A stretch of DNA of 64,000 nucleotides from Halorubrum laminariae (GCF_024494655.1 NZ_JANHDL010000002.1:186001-250000), one strand, 5' to 3'. Positions 6,967 to 16,188 are shown, counted from the stretch's first letter. A program made the numbers and translations. Notes: generated by a model not told the origin, from the sequence alone.

Positions 6967-9672
6967 TCACCGACGCGCCCAGTCCAACAGCCGGGCGTAG
7001 AAGGGGTCTGAGGCGAGCGCGTCCGCGTCGCCGACGATCGTGAGCTGCTTTTTCGCCCGTGTGAGCGCGACGTTCACCCGGCGGTGGTCGTCGAATATCG
7101 GCCCGTCGAGGCCGCCGCTCGCGACGAGCGAGAGGACGATGACTTCTTTCGAAGAGCCCTGGAAGCGGTCGACGGTGTCGACGGTCACGTCGGTCCGACG
7201 ACCGATCTCCGCGACCTGCGCGCGGAACGGGGCGATCACGCCGATGTCGTCCGGCTCGACGCCGGCGGCGACGTAGGCGTCGACGATTTCGGCGACGCGC
7301 TCCGCCTCACGGACGTTCCGGTTCCCGTCGCGCTCGCCGTCGGGGTCGACGAAGCTCACGCCGCCCGCGAGTCCTTCGGGGAGGTCGGCGGGATCGACGC
7401 CGAGGTCTGCGAGCGTCTGCGCGGCAACCTCGGGGGTCGCCGGACGAAGCGCACCGTCGTAGAACTCCGACGACGCGAACGCTTGGATGCGCTGGCTCAT
7501 TCGGTACTGGCGGTCGAGCATGACGCTCGCGTCGGGGTACGTCTCGATGAGGCGCTGAAAGAGGGAGGTCTGGAGGTCGTTTTCCGCGCGTACAACGGGG
7601 GGAAGCTGTTCGTGGTCGCCCACGAGTACGAACCGGTCGGCGCGGTTGATCGCGGTGTGAGTGCCCGGTTCCGTGAGCTGCGAGGCCTCGTCGACGAGGG
7701 CCACGTCGAACTCGCACTCGCGCATGACGCGGGAGCCGCAGGCCGCGGTGGTGGCGGCGACGACCGGCGCGTTCCGAAGCTCGGCGGCCTTCGCGTTCGG
7801 GTCGCCGCGCTGGACGAGCCGCACGTCCTGCATGTCACCGCGGACGCCGGTCTCGGACCCCATCCGCAGCACGTCGTCGAACCCCTGATCCCGCAGGGCC
7901 TCCAGCGCGTTGTCGACGGCGCGGTTCGTGAACGCCGACAGCAACACGCGGTTCCCCTCGGCGACCAAGGCCCGGATCGTCCGGGCGATGGTATACGTCT
8001 TCCCGGTGCCGGGCGGCCCGTGGATCAGCGCCATATCCTCGGCGTCGACGGCGAGTTCGACTGCCTCGTTCTGTGCGTCGTTGTTGTCGATGTAGGCGTC
8101 GGGGGCGTCTGCCGGGCGGTCGGCGACGTCCCGAAACGCCGGCTCGCGCCGCCCGAACAGCACGTCCTTGCGCGCGTCGCTCCCTTTTAAGATCGCGTCG
8201 TGAAGCGCGGTGAGCGAGCGGTCGACGGAGATCTCGGAGGGGTAGACGTCGAGCCGCCGGAGCTCGACCGGCTCGTCGGTCTCAACGACGACCTCGTCGC
8301 CGTCGAGGACCGTGATCCGGCCGAGCTCGGCGTGCCCGCCGATCGGGTCGCCGTCGCTCGCGAGCGCCACGTCGCCCTCGCGGAGTTTGGAGACGGCGTC
8401 GTCGGGCTTGCGGGCGCGGAGCTCCCAGCGCGCGTCGTCGATCTCGGTCTGCGAGACCGGCTCCAGATCGATGAGGGCACGGTCGTCCGCGGCGCGCTCC
8501 GCGGGCGACTGCTCCCAGAGCTTCCGGTATTCGGCGTGGGTCTCGCGGCGCTCCTCTTCGAGGGCGACGTAGAAGCGATCGAAGTAGTCGCGCTCCTCGT
8601 CGGGGATCGCCGTTCCGATCTGGCCGGCCTTCGACTCCTGATCGAGCCGGCCGGAGACGACCATACAAGCGTCCTGCTCGAAGCAGTAGCTGCAGTTCGC
8701 GTCAGCCTCGTAGCCCGTCGGCACGGTGGGACGCTCCCCGGGGTCGTTGAGCGCGCGCCACTCCATCGCGGCGAGCGCGTTGCGCTCGCGGACGACGAAT
8801 TCCAAGAATCCGCGGCCGACCGTGAACTCCTTGGCCGGCGCGAGGTCGCCGCTCTCTTCGTTGCGGTCGAGGGCGGTGTTTTTCGTGTACAGCAGGGTGC
8901 CGATGTCGGGGTCGACACCGCGTTCGTCCAGCATGAGCGCGTAACAGGCCGCCTGTACCTTGTCGTGGAACCGGGGCTCTCGCTTGGTGTTTTTCCCGGT
9001 CTTCAGTTCGACCGGTGTCCCGCGCCGGAGCGCGTCGGCCCTGCCCTTCAGGCCGAATGTGGGCGAGATGAGGGTGAACTCCGACCGCCACGAGTCCTCG
9101 TCGTCGAGGGTGCCCTGCGCGAGCCATTCCTCTATCGCGGCGGCGTTGCGCCGGACCTCGTCTTCGACTTCCGCGGGTTCGTATCCCAGTAGCCCGAGTT
9201 CGAGGCCGGCCTCCGCGACGCGCTCGTCGACCGACGCGTCGAGGTCCATCCCGCGCAGCAGGTCGCCGAACACTTCGTGGACGACGGTTCCCTTGACCAC
9301 GGGGTAGTTGAGCGGGATTCCGGAGAGCTTGTTCAGGTAGTACATCCGCGGACACTGCACCCACGAGCGGATCCCGGTCACGTCGACGAGGAAGTCGGGT
9401 TCGAGCACGACCCACGAGTCCCCGGTGGTCGCGTACCCCGTCTCGCCGCCGAACTCGTCCTCTTCGGCGTCGGTGACCAGCAGGTCCATGCCCGGCTCGG
9501 CGTGTTCGGCCGTTTCCGTCCACTTCCCCCACAGCGTCACGTCGACGGGGTCGCCCGCGCCGCGGTCGGGGCGGATCCGGACCTCGCGGAGGTCGCGCTC
9601 GCCGTACGACGTCGACACCGTCCGCGTCTCTCCGACGGAGCCGATCGGTCCCCGAACGTTCACGCCCGTCAT
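6967..9672 (-). CDS. dna2: Dna2-like nuclease-helicase
   Basis: The roughly 901-residue protein combines an N-terminal OB-like region (about 1-95), a Cas4/RecB-type nuclease (about 100-340) and a superfamily 1 helicase (about 530-900). The nuclease has an iron-sulfur cysteine in WVQCPRMYYLNKL, the core ELKTGKN and a late cluster CSYCFEQDAC (C-x2-C-x5-C). Helicase motifs are GPPGTGKTYT, VDEASQ, the GDHEQLPPV motif and ALTRAKKQL. Dna2 processes flaps and resects DNA ends. I chose the ATG at 9672; an in-frame start at 9741 would add 23 basic residues unlike the rest. Confidence 0.88.
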   Translation of the reverse strand: MTGVNVRGPIGSVGETRTVSTSYGERDLREVRIRPDRGAGDPVDVTLWGKWTETAEHAEPGMDLLVTDAEEDEFGGETGYATTGDSWVVLEPDFLVDVTGIRSWVQCPRMYYLNKLSGIPLNYPVVKGTVVHEVFGDLLRGMDLDASVDERVAEAGLELGLLGYEPAEVEDEVRRNAAAIEEWLAQGTLDDEDSWRSEFTLISPTFGLKGRADALRRGTPVELKTGKNTKREPRFHDKVQAACYALMLDERGVDPDIGTLLYTKNTALDRNEESGDLAPAKEFTVGRGFLEFVVRERNALAAMEWRALNDPGERPTVPTGYEADANCSYCFEQDACMVVSGRLDQESKAGQIGTAIPDEERDYFDRFYVALEEERRETHAEYRKLWEQSPAERAADDRALIDLEPVSQTEIDDARWELRARKPDDAVSKLREGDVALASDGDPIGGHAELGRITVLDGDEVVVETDEPVELRRLDVYPSEISVDRSLTALHDAILKGSDARKDVLFGRREPAFRDVADRPADAPDAYIDNNDAQNEAVELAVDAEDMALIHGPPGTGKTYTIARTIRALVAEGNRVLLSAFTNRAVDNALEALRDQGFDDVLRMGSETGVRGDMQDVRLVQRGDPNAKAAELRNAPVVAATTAACGSRVMRECEFDVALVDEASQLTEPGTHTAINRADRFVLVGDHEQLPPVVRAENDLQTSLFQRLIETYPDASVMLDRQYRMSQRIQAFASSEFYDGALRPATPEVAAQTLADLGVDPADLPEGLAGGVSFVDPDGERDGNRNVREAERVAEIVDAYVAAGVEPDDIGVIAPFRAQVAEIGRRTDVTVDTVDRFQGSSKEVIVLSLVASGGLDGPIFDDHRRVNVALTRAKKQLTIVGDADALASDPFYARLLDWARR

Positions 9673-9821
9673 CCGCGGCGGCACCGAAAAACGCTGTCGG
9701 TGGGAACGATGCGACTGGCGCGGGTCGGGTACCGACGCCACCGACGCGGAGCCAACGACGCCACCGACGTGCGCCCTGCGGTGAGTGACGCAACGCCCTT
9801 AGTAGCGCCGGAACAGCGCCC

Positions 9822-10733
9822 TCAGTAGTGCCACGGGTAGTCGCGGAACGCGGGCTCACGCTTCTCTAAGAAGGCGTCTCTGCCCTCTTGGGCCTCGTCT
9901 GTCATGTACGCCAGCCGGGTCGCCTCGCCGGCGAACACCTGCTGGCCGACCATGCCGTCGTCGGTCATGTTGAACGAGTACTTTAACATTCGCATCGCGG
10001 TCGGCGACTTCTTCGTCATCTCGTCGGCCCACTCGATCGCGACTTCCTCCAGTTCCTCGTGGGGGATCACTTCGTTCACCATCCCCATCTCTTCGGCCTC
10101 CTCGGCCGAGTAAGTCTTCCCGCGGAAGAATACCTCGCGGGCCTTCTTCTGGCCGATCTGCTTCGCAAGATACGCCGAGCCGAACCCGCCGTCGAAGGAA
10201 GCCACGTCGGGGTCCGTCTGGAGGAACTTCGCGTGCTCGTCGCTCGCGAGTGTGAGGTCGCAGATCACATGCAGCGAGTGGCCGCCGCCGACCGCCCATC
10301 CGGGCACGACCGCAACGACAGGCTTCGGCATAAAGCGGATTAATCGCTGCACCTCCAGAATGTGGAGCCGACCGGCGCGGGCCTCCTTGACGAGCGGGTC
10401 GTCTTCGTCCCCAGCCTCGTCGCCGTCGCGGTACTCGTAGCCGGAGCCGCCCCGAACCGACTGGTCGCCGCCCGAACAGAACGCCCAGCCGCCGTCCTCA
10501 GAAGAGGGACCATTCCCGGTGAGCAGAACGCAGCCGATGTCCGCCTGCTTGCGCGCGTGATCGAGCGCGGCGTACAGCTCGTCGACGGTGCCGGGGCGGA
10601 AGGCGTTGCGGACCTCGGGACGGTCGAACGCGATCCGGACGACGGGCACGTCGACGCCGCGGTGGTAGGTGATGTCCTCGAACTCGTCCGTGACCTGTTC
10701 CCACGCGTCGGGATCGAATAGCTCTGAGACCAT
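9822..10733 (-). CDS. menB: 1,4-dihydroxy-2-naphthoyl-CoA synthase
   Basis: MenB closes the second ring of the menaquinone precursor from succinylbenzoyl-CoA. The 303-residue crotonase-fold protein shows FDRPEVRNAFRPGTVDEL, CSGGDQSVRG, PVVAVVPGWAVGGGHSLHV, the DPDVASFDGGFGSAYLA loop and the KREPAFRDYPWHY end seen in MenB. An acidic insert (about 103-115) is a haloarchaeal feature. The start at 10733 is supported by a TATA-like GTTTATCA (10757-10764) about 26 bases upstream. It is divergent from the ABC operon. Confidence 0.93.
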   Translation of the reverse strand: MVSELFDPDAWEQVTDEFEDITYHRGVDVPVVRIAFDRPEVRNAFRPGTVDELYAALDHARKQADIGCVLLTGNGPSSEDGGWAFCSGGDQSVRGGSGYEYRDGDEAGDEDDPLVKEARAGRLHILEVQRLIRFMPKPVVAVVPGWAVGGGHSLHVICDLTLASDEHAKFLQTDPDVASFDGGFGSAYLAKQIGQKKAREVFFRGKTYSAEEAEEMGMVNEVIPHEELEEVAIEWADEMTKKSPTAMRMLKYSFNMTDDGMVGQQVFAGEATRLAYMTDEAQEGRDAFLEKREPAFRDYPWHY

Positions 10734-10880
10734 ATCCTCCCGTCGGCCGCCGGTGTGATAAACGACGGCGGGTCGGCGCGCTCGCGCCACCGATCGTACA
10801 AGTATTGCAGTTACCAAAGACGAGTGTTCGAAAGTATTCAGTCTAGAAAACCGCAGAACAGAGCTTACTAACGCTTTTTT

Positions 10881-10907
10881 GACGAATTAGAGAATTTTAA
10901 ATTCGTC
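10881..10907. promoter_or_regulatory. Inverted repeat overlapping a TATA-like element
   Basis: GACGAATT (10881-10888) and AATTCGTC (10900-10907) are perfect 8-bp arms around an 11-base spacer, with TTTTAAAT (10894-10902) overlapping the right arm. It lies about 64 bases before the ABC transporter start and could be an operator for that operon. No regulator gene is adjacent. Confidence 0.4.
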
Positions 10908-10970
10908 ACCGAAATCTGTGATTGTTGCTGGTGACGCGAGGGTGTTGACCGCGGAGTCGATACTGCATGT

Positions 10971-11999
10971 ATGTACGACGAACACGCGTCGCCCTCTCGC
11001 CGGTCCGTGCTCGCGGCCGCGGGCGGGGCGGCAACTGTCGGCGTCGCCGGATGTCTCGGCGGCGGAGGCGGTAGCGGGTTAGACGATCTGACGGTCGCGC
11101 ACATGCCGATCTATCCCGATCTCCAGTGGTACGTGATGGAGGGCGAGGGGTACTTTTCCGCGATCGACGCCGAGGTCACGGGCGAGGAGTTCACCGACGG
11201 CCCGGCGATCGTGCAGGCGTTCGGCAGCGGTGACATCGACATCGCGATGTTCGGGATCGTGCCGGCGATGATCGTCATCGACCGCGGCATCTCCGCGCAG
11301 GTGACCGCGGCGAACATCCGCGAACCGATGGGGATCATGGCCGAGTCGTCGTTCCACGAGACGTTCGAATCCGAGGGTGCAGACGCCTTCGCGACGTGGC
11401 GAGAAGAGCGGGGTCGCCCGTTCCGCTTCGGCACGTTCCCGCAAGGGAGCGTCCCCGACGTGTTGCTTCGGTACTGGCTGCAAGAGGTCGGAGTCGATCC
11501 GGCGTCGAACAGCGATGTCGAGATTATCGAGATCAACGGGGCAAGTGCGGTCTGGCAGGCGATCGCCAACGATGAGATCGACGGCACGTCGATCATGGAA
11601 CCCGTGCCGACGATCGCCGAGGCAGAGGGCTCATCCGTCACGATGCTAAGGACCGCGGCGGAGATCCTCCCCGGCCAGCCGGCCGCGGTCACGTTGATGA
11701 GCGACGCGGTCCGCGACTCGCCGCTCGCCGCGCAGTTCCTCGAACAGCACGTCCGCGCCACGGAGTTCATCGACGCGAACCCCGACGCGACCGCTCAACA
11801 CGTCGAGGAGGGGATCGGGATGCCCGCGGATCGAGCCAGACGCGCGCTCGACTCGCCGCTGTCGAACTTTATCACCGATCCCAACGAGATCACCGACGCG
11901 ACGCAGGTATTCTCTGAGTTCGCGGCCGGTAACGGCCAGATAGACGAACAGCTCTCTACCGACCAAATATTCGATCTCGACATCTACGACTCGCTCTGA
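10971..11999 (+). CDS. ABC transporter substrate-binding lipoprotein, NitT/TauT type
   Basis: The 342-residue protein begins with a twin-arginine signal (SRRSV at 9-13, hydrophobic core 14-26) and a lipobox GVAGC with Cys28, followed by a Gly-rich linker. It should be exported folded and lipid-anchored. The mature part is a two-lobed NMT1/SsuA-like binding protein (MFGIVPAMIVIDRGI; FRFGTFPQGSVPDVLLRYWL). It overlaps the permease start by one base. The family takes up nitrate, taurine, alkanesulfonates or thiamine precursors; the substrate cannot be told here. Confidence 0.9.
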   Translation: MYDEHASPSRRSVLAAAGGAATVGVAGCLGGGGGSGLDDLTVAHMPIYPDLQWYVMEGEGYFSAIDAEVTGEEFTDGPAIVQAFGSGDIDIAMFGIVPAMIVIDRGISAQVTAANIREPMGIMAESSFHETFESEGADAFATWREERGRPFRFGTFPQGSVPDVLLRYWLQEVGVDPASNSDVEIIEINGASAVWQAIANDEIDGTSIMEPVPTIAEAEGSSVTMLRTAAEILPGQPAAVTLMSDAVRDSPLAAQFLEQHVRATEFIDANPDATAQHVEEGIGMPADRARRALDSPLSNFITDPNEITDATQVFSEFAAGNGQIDEQLSTDQIFDLDIYDSL

Positions 12000-12823
12000 T
12001 GGCGACAGACACCGGCGGAGAGTTCGACGGGACTCCGGACGACGTGAGCGGCACGGGACTGCGCGCCGATCTCGGCCTCGACGACACGCGGCGGCTCCGA
12101 CGTGGTCTCGGCGGGGTCGTCGGATTCGTCCTGTTGTGGCACCTGGTCTCGCTCGCGACGTCGCCGATCGTGTTGCCGTCGCCGTCTGCGGTCGCGGCGG
12201 CGTTCGCCGAGGAACTCGCCTCCGGGACGATGACCACCGCATTGTTTTCGAGCGTCCGTCACTGGCTTCCCGGGACGATCGTCGGAACGGGACTCGGCGT
12301 GGGAGCCGGCGTTGCGTTCGGCTGGAGTCGCGTACTCGACGACGTGACGGCCCCGCTGGTCCGCGCGCTCAGACCCGTGCCGCCGCTCGCGCTCATCGGG
12401 TTCGCGATAGCGTGGTTCGGCCTCAACCACGCCGGCGCGGCCTTCATCATCGCCGTGGGGGCGTTCTGGATCAACTTCTACGCCGCGTACGGTGCCGTCG
12501 AGGGCGTCTCCGAGGACCTCCTCGACGTGGGGCGAACCCTCGGCGTGCGCGGCGACCTCGACATCATTCGGTCGATCGTCCTCCCGGCGTCGCTACCGGG
12601 GATCACGACCGGGATCCGCACCGGGCTCGGGCGCTGCTGGATGCTCGTTGTCGCCGCAGAGATATTCGGCGTTCCGGGCGTCGGTCGCGAGATACTGCGC
12701 GCGAGCAACAATCTCCTCGTCGACACGTCGATCGCGTACATCCTCGTGTTGAGCGTGATGTACCTCGTTGTCGACGTGGCGTTCCGCGCGGTCCAACGGC
12801 GGGTGTTAGCATGGCAGGCGTGA
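11999..12823 (+). CDS. ABC transporter permease, NitT/TauT type
   Basis: The 274-residue protein has six likely membrane segments and the EAA loop that docks the ATPase (GVSEDLLDVGRTLGVRGDLDIIRSIVLPASLPGI). It starts inside the stop codon of the binding protein and the ATPase gene starts within its end, so the three are translated as one operon. It is the membrane channel of the importer. Confidence 0.9.
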   Translation: MATDTGGEFDGTPDDVSGTGLRADLGLDDTRRLRRGLGGVVGFVLLWHLVSLATSPIVLPSPSAVAAAFAEELASGTMTTALFSSVRHWLPGTIVGTGLGVGAGVAFGWSRVLDDVTAPLVRALRPVPPLALIGFAIAWFGLNHAGAAFIIAVGAFWINFYAAYGAVEGVSEDLLDVGRTLGVRGDLDIIRSIVLPASLPGITTGIRTGLGRCWMLVVAAEIFGVPGVGREILRASNNLLVDTSIAYILVLSVMYLVVDVAFRAVQRRVLAWQA

Positions 12824-13632
12824 ACGGCAGCAGGGACGCGGCCTCGAAAACGAAGGAGAGTCGCGGGAGGGAGACCGGAGTCGTCGTCGACGGCGTCGGC
12901 AAGACGTACGGCGGTTCCGGCTCCGGTGAATCCGCCTCGGTCCGCGCGCTCGACGATGTCTCGTTCGCCGTCGAGCGGGGCGAATTCGTCTGTCTCGTCG
13001 GTCCCTCTGGCTGTGGGAAGACGACGCTGTTCCGAATTATCGCCGGGCTCATCGACGCGACTGACGGGACGGTTCGACTCGGCGGGATGCCCGTCACGGG
13101 GCCGACGACCGACATGGGCGTGGTCTTCCAAGAGTATCACCTGTTTCCGTGGCTCACGGTCGAAGAGAACATCCGGTTCGGCCTCGACCGCACCGACCGC
13201 TCCATGGCCGACAAGGACGATCGGGTGACAGAGATGCTCGAACTCGTCGGGCTCACCGACTTCCGCGACGCCTACCCGAAGACGCTTTCCGGCGGGATGA
13301 AACAGCGCGTCGCCATCGCGCGAGCGCTCGCCGTCGATCCGGAGTTGTTGTTGATGGACGAGCCGTTCGGCGCGGTCGACGCGCAGACTCGGGAGATGCT
13401 TCAGCGCGAACTCCTCGACGTGTGGCAGTCGACCGGCAAGACCGTGCTCTTCGTTACTCACGACGTTTCCGAGGCGGTAACGCTAGCAGATCGGATCGTG
13501 GTGATGGCCGCCGAACCGGGACGCGTCCGTGACGTGGTCGATGTCGACGTCGACCGCCCCCGCGAACGCGGTGATCCGGCCTTCGGCAAGCACGTCGCCC
13601 ACGTCAGAGACCTGATCGGGGCTGGCGAGTAG
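12811..13632 (+). CDS. ABC transporter ATP-binding protein, NitT/TauT type
   Basis: The start at 12811 overlaps the permease by 13 bases and gives 273 residues. Motifs: Walker A GPSGCGKTT (about 67-75), Q-loop FQEYHLFPW, signature LSGGMKQRVAIARAL, Walker B LLLMDEPFGAVD and switch His in FVTHDVSEAV. It energises the importer at the inner face of the membrane. Closest in kind are SsuB/TauB/NrtD ATPases. Confidence 0.92.
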   Translation: MAGVNGSRDAASKTKESRGRETGVVVDGVGKTYGGSGSGESASVRALDDVSFAVERGEFVCLVGPSGCGKTTLFRIIAGLIDATDGTVRLGGMPVTGPTTDMGVVFQEYHLFPWLTVEENIRFGLDRTDRSMADKDDRVTEMLELVGLTDFRDAYPKTLSGGMKQRVAIARALAVDPELLLMDEPFGAVDAQTREMLQRELLDVWQSTGKTVLFVTHDVSEAVTLADRIVVMAAEPGRVRDVVDVDVDRPRERGDPAFGKHVAHVRDLIGAGE

Positions 13633-13699
13633 CCGTCGGTCGGTCGCTGGCCCCTACGTTCGTTTCGTCCGCTGTGCTTCTAGCCCGACACCTGTCCGC

Positions 13700-13870
13700 T
13701 CAGTCGTCGTCGGTGTCGCCTCTCATCGCGCGTTCCAATTCGTCCATTCGGGACCGGATCACCGACAGTGTCGCGTCAGCGTCGGCGTATCCCTCCTCGT
13801 AGTCGTCCAGCGCGGACGCGGCCTCGTCGAGGAACTGCTCGACCGCCGTCTCGATCGGTTCGTCGCTCAT
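13700..13870 (-). CDS. Small acidic hypothetical protein
   Basis: The ATG at 13870 gives a 56-residue acidic protein, mostly helical (AVEQFLDEAASALDDYEEGYADAD), ending in GDTDDD. Codon use matches its neighbours. A longer in-frame start at 13948 would add basic, Cys-containing residues and is unlikely. Function unknown; it is convergent with the ABC operon. Confidence 0.6.
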   Translation of the reverse strand: MSDEPIETAVEQFLDEAASALDDYEEGYADADATLSVIRSRMDELERAMRGDTDDD

Positions 13871-13992
13871 GATTCCGGTATCGGTCCCCGATGGGTTATA
13901 CCTCCCGACCGAGAAAGCAGTCACTCGGTGTGATTGTATAGAACACACATTCCTATCAATGGATCCATGGACGGACCCGGAGGTGGTCGGTG

Positions 13993-14169
13993 ATGGCGGC
14001 GCGGACCCTCATACAGACGACGGTCGTCCTGCTGCTCGTCGATCGGATCGGGCGAGAAGTCGACGGCCTCGAATCACGACTGTCGAAGCGAGGCTCAACG
14101 AGTGAGTGCTCGACGTTCAAACAGCGGTCCAGTGCGGCGATTCTGCCGCCGAGGGAACACCCAATCTGA
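13993..14169 (+). CDS. Possible small hydrophobic protein
   Basis: A 58-codon frame (MAARTLIQTTVVLLLVDRIG...) lies in the gap between the acidic protein and the HTH regulator. The first 35 codons have GC-rich third positions and encode one hydrophobic stretch; the last 20 look non-coding. No clear promoter is seen. It may be chance; the rest of 13871-14305 holds only the inverted repeat listed next. Confidence 0.22.
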   Translation: MAARTLIQTTVVLLLVDRIGREVDGLESRLSKRGSTSECSTFKQRSSAAILPPREHPI

Positions 14170-14237
14170 GTACTCTATCTCCGATTCACGCGATCGAAGT
14201 CGTCGGTTCTCCGTGCGTCGGCTGAATCGGTTATTAG

Positions 14238-14256
14238 AACACGACATAATTGTGTT
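14238..14256. promoter_or_regulatory. Inverted repeat upstream of HTH regulator
   Basis: AACAC (14238-14242) and GTGTT (14252-14256) flank a 9-base AT-rich spacer about 50-68 bases before the regulator start; a TATA-like CTTTTAG (14271-14277) follows about 30 bases before the ATG. Possible autoregulatory operator; the arms are short. Confidence 0.3.
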
Positions 14257-14305
14257 ATCCACACACAAGCCTTTTAGGCACGCACTGCGTACTCGGTATA
14301 AGACA

Positions 14306-14704
14306 ATGCCAGACTCCCTATCGGAACAGCTCCAGAGCGACATGCAGTGTGAAGGGCTTTTGGAGTGTTTTCACGGGCTCAAGCCGCTCGATCGGGAGTG
14401 TTTTTCCGTCCTCGTCGAGAGCGGCGAGCCCATGACTATCGACGCCGTCGCCGAGGAAGTCGACCGCGAGCGCTCGACCGCGTATCGATCGGTCCAGCGG
14501 CTCCTCCAGACCGGCTTCATCACCAAAGAACAGATCAACTACGACCAGGGCGGCTACTATCACGTCTACTCGCCGACCGACCCTGAAAAGATCACGAGCG
14601 AGATGCAGCGCATGCTCAACGACTGGTACGCGAAGATGGGCCAACTCATCCAGGAGTTCGAAGAGAAGTACGATCAAACCGAGTCGCCGCAGGCGACGAG
14701 CTAA
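14306..14704 (+). CDS. Winged-helix transcriptional regulator (TrmB/PadR-like)
   Basis: The 132-residue protein holds a winged helix (about 20-90; VAEEVDRERSTAYRSVQRLL is the helix-turn-helix) followed by a charged C-terminal helix (EMQRMLNDWYAKMGQLIQEF) that probably dimerises. Similar small haloarchaeal regulators are often autoregulated or metal/redox linked, but no ligand residues can be assigned. The ATG at 14306 is supported by the TATA-like element at 14271-14277. Confidence 0.8.
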   Translation: MPDSLSEQLQSDMQCEGLLECFHGLKPLDRECFSVLVESGEPMTIDAVAEEVDRERSTAYRSVQRLLQTGFITKEQINYDQGGYYHVYSPTDPEKITSEMQRMLNDWYAKMGQLIQEFEEKYDQTESPQATS

Positions 14705-14798
14705 CGCGGAAAAACGGGCTCGTTCTGAAATTCCTCCACAAACGCGGGGGCCGAATGCAGGAGTTGGGACTGTCAGAGAGCGAAAATGCGGGAGAAGT

Positions 14799-14870
14799 GG
14801 GCCGGCACGAATTTGAATCGTGGTTACGGCCACCCGAAGGCCGAAGGATACCAAGCTACCCCACCGGCCC
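14799..14870 (-). tRNA. tRNA-Pro (anticodon CGG)
   Basis: The minus strand folds as a cloverleaf of 72 bases: acceptor GGGCCGG/CCGGCCC, anticodon stem CGGCC/GGCCG with loop TTCGGGT (anticodon CGG, G37 as in other proline tRNAs), T-stem CACGA/TCGTG with loop TTCAAAT. The D-arm has a weak stem but keeps A14, G18-G19 and A21. No intron and no encoded CCA. Confidence 0.93.
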
Positions 14871-14962
14871 GCACTCGTGGGAAGGCCGTTGGACGGTTTA
14901 ATCTTTCCGAAAGCCAAGACGAGCGACGGCCACACTCGAAGACACAAGTCGCGCGCGCTCGC

Positions 14963-15385
14963 TCAGATGTCGAAATACCGGTCCGCGTGTGCTCGACAGC
15001 CGGGATTGAACGCGACGCCACAGCGAGGGCAGGCGTCGTCCGTGTCGAGGTACGCTCGGACCGACAGCCTCGCTCGGCAGCGTCCGCACAACACTGCGGG
15101 CTCGTCGAACCGATCGCGAGGCCACGGTTCGGCCGTGTGGTCCGTCGCCGCGTCGTGACACGCGTCACAGGGGTAGTACGTCCCACAGCAACCGAACCGG
15201 AGCGCGACAACGTCGACGGCCGAGTTCCAGTGCGCACACCGCGTCTCGTGGTCGACCGCGACGCCTCGAAGGGGAACGGCGAACCGATCGTCCGTGTCGG
15301 GCGCGGTCGTCGTCCGGCGCTCTCGGTCGCCGTCGGCGACTGCGTCGCCGCCGTCACCTTCGCTATCAGTACGACTCGTATCCAT
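14963..15385 (-). CDS. CHY zinc-finger protein
   Basis: The 140-residue protein has a disordered acidic start and a CHY-type zinc-binding domain (about 45-130) with ordered Cys/His: RCAHW, FGCCGTYYPCDACH, LCGRC and CPRCG...NPGC. CHY domains bind several zinc ions; related proteins include the small Tim-associated Hot13 and parts of ubiquitin ligases. The role in archaea is unknown. Its start overlaps the end of trmY by 20 bases, so the two are probably co-transcribed. Confidence 0.85.
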   Translation of the reverse strand: MDTSRTDSEGDGGDAVADGDRERRTTTAPDTDDRFAVPLRGVAVDHETRCAHWNSAVDVVALRFGCCGTYYPCDACHDAATDHTAEPWPRDRFDEPAVLCGRCRARLSVRAYLDTDDACPRCGVAFNPGCRAHADRYFDI

Positions 15386-15992
15386 CGGTGTCGAGCCAGT
15401 TGTGCGCGACGGCGATCGTATCGTCGGCGTGGAGCAGTTTCGGGCCGACCCGGACCCGACGCTCCGCGGCGGCCGCGATCGACTTGGATTCCTCGTCGGT
15501 GAAGTCTCGGTGATCAGAGAGCACGAACACGGGATCAGTCGGGGGCTCGACGTCGACGAGCGGATCGCCGTCCTCGTGGAGTTGGACGACCGTCACCTCG
15601 GCGTCGGATCCGTCACTCGCCGTCCCGCCGCCCGCGATCCGGTCGAGCGTGGCGTCGAGCCCCATCCGTCGAAGTTCGACGCCGGGAGAGACGTCGGCGG
15701 GCATGTGACCGATCGCGTCCGGCTTCGCGGCGAGCGCGTCCCGAACGCGAGCGGCGACGTTTCGCTCGTCGGGGTGGAGGTGCCGGAGCGTGTCGGCGTC
15801 GAAGGTGACAGTGAATTCGTCGGCGACAACGAGGTGGACTCGAACCGACTCCCGGATGTCGTGCGAGAGGAAGACGCCGGTCGAGACACACCGACACAAC
15901 AGGTCGAGCCGTCCCGCGCCGGGGATATCGGACAGCGAGATCGCGTCCGGGTCGGTCGGGACCTCGTGGCCGACGACGACGAACTGGCGCAT
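15366..15992 (-). CDS. trmY: tRNA (pseudouridine(54)-N1)-methyltransferase
   Basis: TrmY makes m1-pseudouridine at position 54 of archaeal tRNA. The 208-residue SPOUT protein begins MRQFVVVGHEVPTDPDAISL and has GRLDLLCRCVSTGVFLSH and PVFVLSDHRDFTDEE, all family segments. Together with aTrm56 at 4620 this window has two T-loop modifiers. It precedes the CHY protein with a 20-base overlap. Confidence 0.93.
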   Translation of the reverse strand: MRQFVVVGHEVPTDPDAISLSDIPGAGRLDLLCRCVSTGVFLSHDIRESVRVHLVVADEFTVTFDADTLRHLHPDERNVAARVRDALAAKPDAIGHMPADVSPGVELRRMGLDATLDRIAGGGTASDGSDAEVTVVQLHEDGDPLVDVEPPTDPVFVLSDHRDFTDEESKSIAAAAERRVRVGPKLLHADDTIAVAHNWLDTDGYESY

Positions 15993-16042
15993 ACGCGGGG
16001 GTCGACCCCGACGCTGATAAGCGGTCCGACCCGACTGCCCGC

Positions 16043-16186
16043 ATGAGCCTCACCGGAGTATGTCAGATCTGCGAGGCAGAAGTCGCGAAACACGGTTGTC
16101 CGGGCTGCGGAAGCGCCGTCTGCGACGATCACTGGCGCGCCGATATCGGAGTCTGCACCGCATGTGCGGCGGGGCGACAGCAGTAG
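16043..16186 (+). CDS. Small double zinc-finger protein
   Basis: A 47-residue frame starting at 16043 has eight Cys/His ligands: CQIC, HGCPGCG, CDDHW and CTAC, like haloarchaeal short zinc-finger (HIT/B-box-like) proteins. It ends two bases before the convergent pyrF stop. Such tiny proteins are often missed by gene callers; ligand spacing and codon use support it. Function unknown, possibly regulatory or protein-binding. Confidence 0.8.
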   Translation: MSLTGVCQICEAEVAKHGCPGCGSAVCDDHWRADIGVCTACAAGRQQ

Positions 16187-16188
16187 AT

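Noticed and set aside
7084..8190. Large plus-strand frame opposite dna2
   Set aside because: Mirror frame created by GC-rich third positions of the real gene.
12136..12810. Upstream extension of the ABC ATPase frame
   Set aside because: Overlaps the permease out of frame and is Arg-rich; the ATPase starts at 12811.
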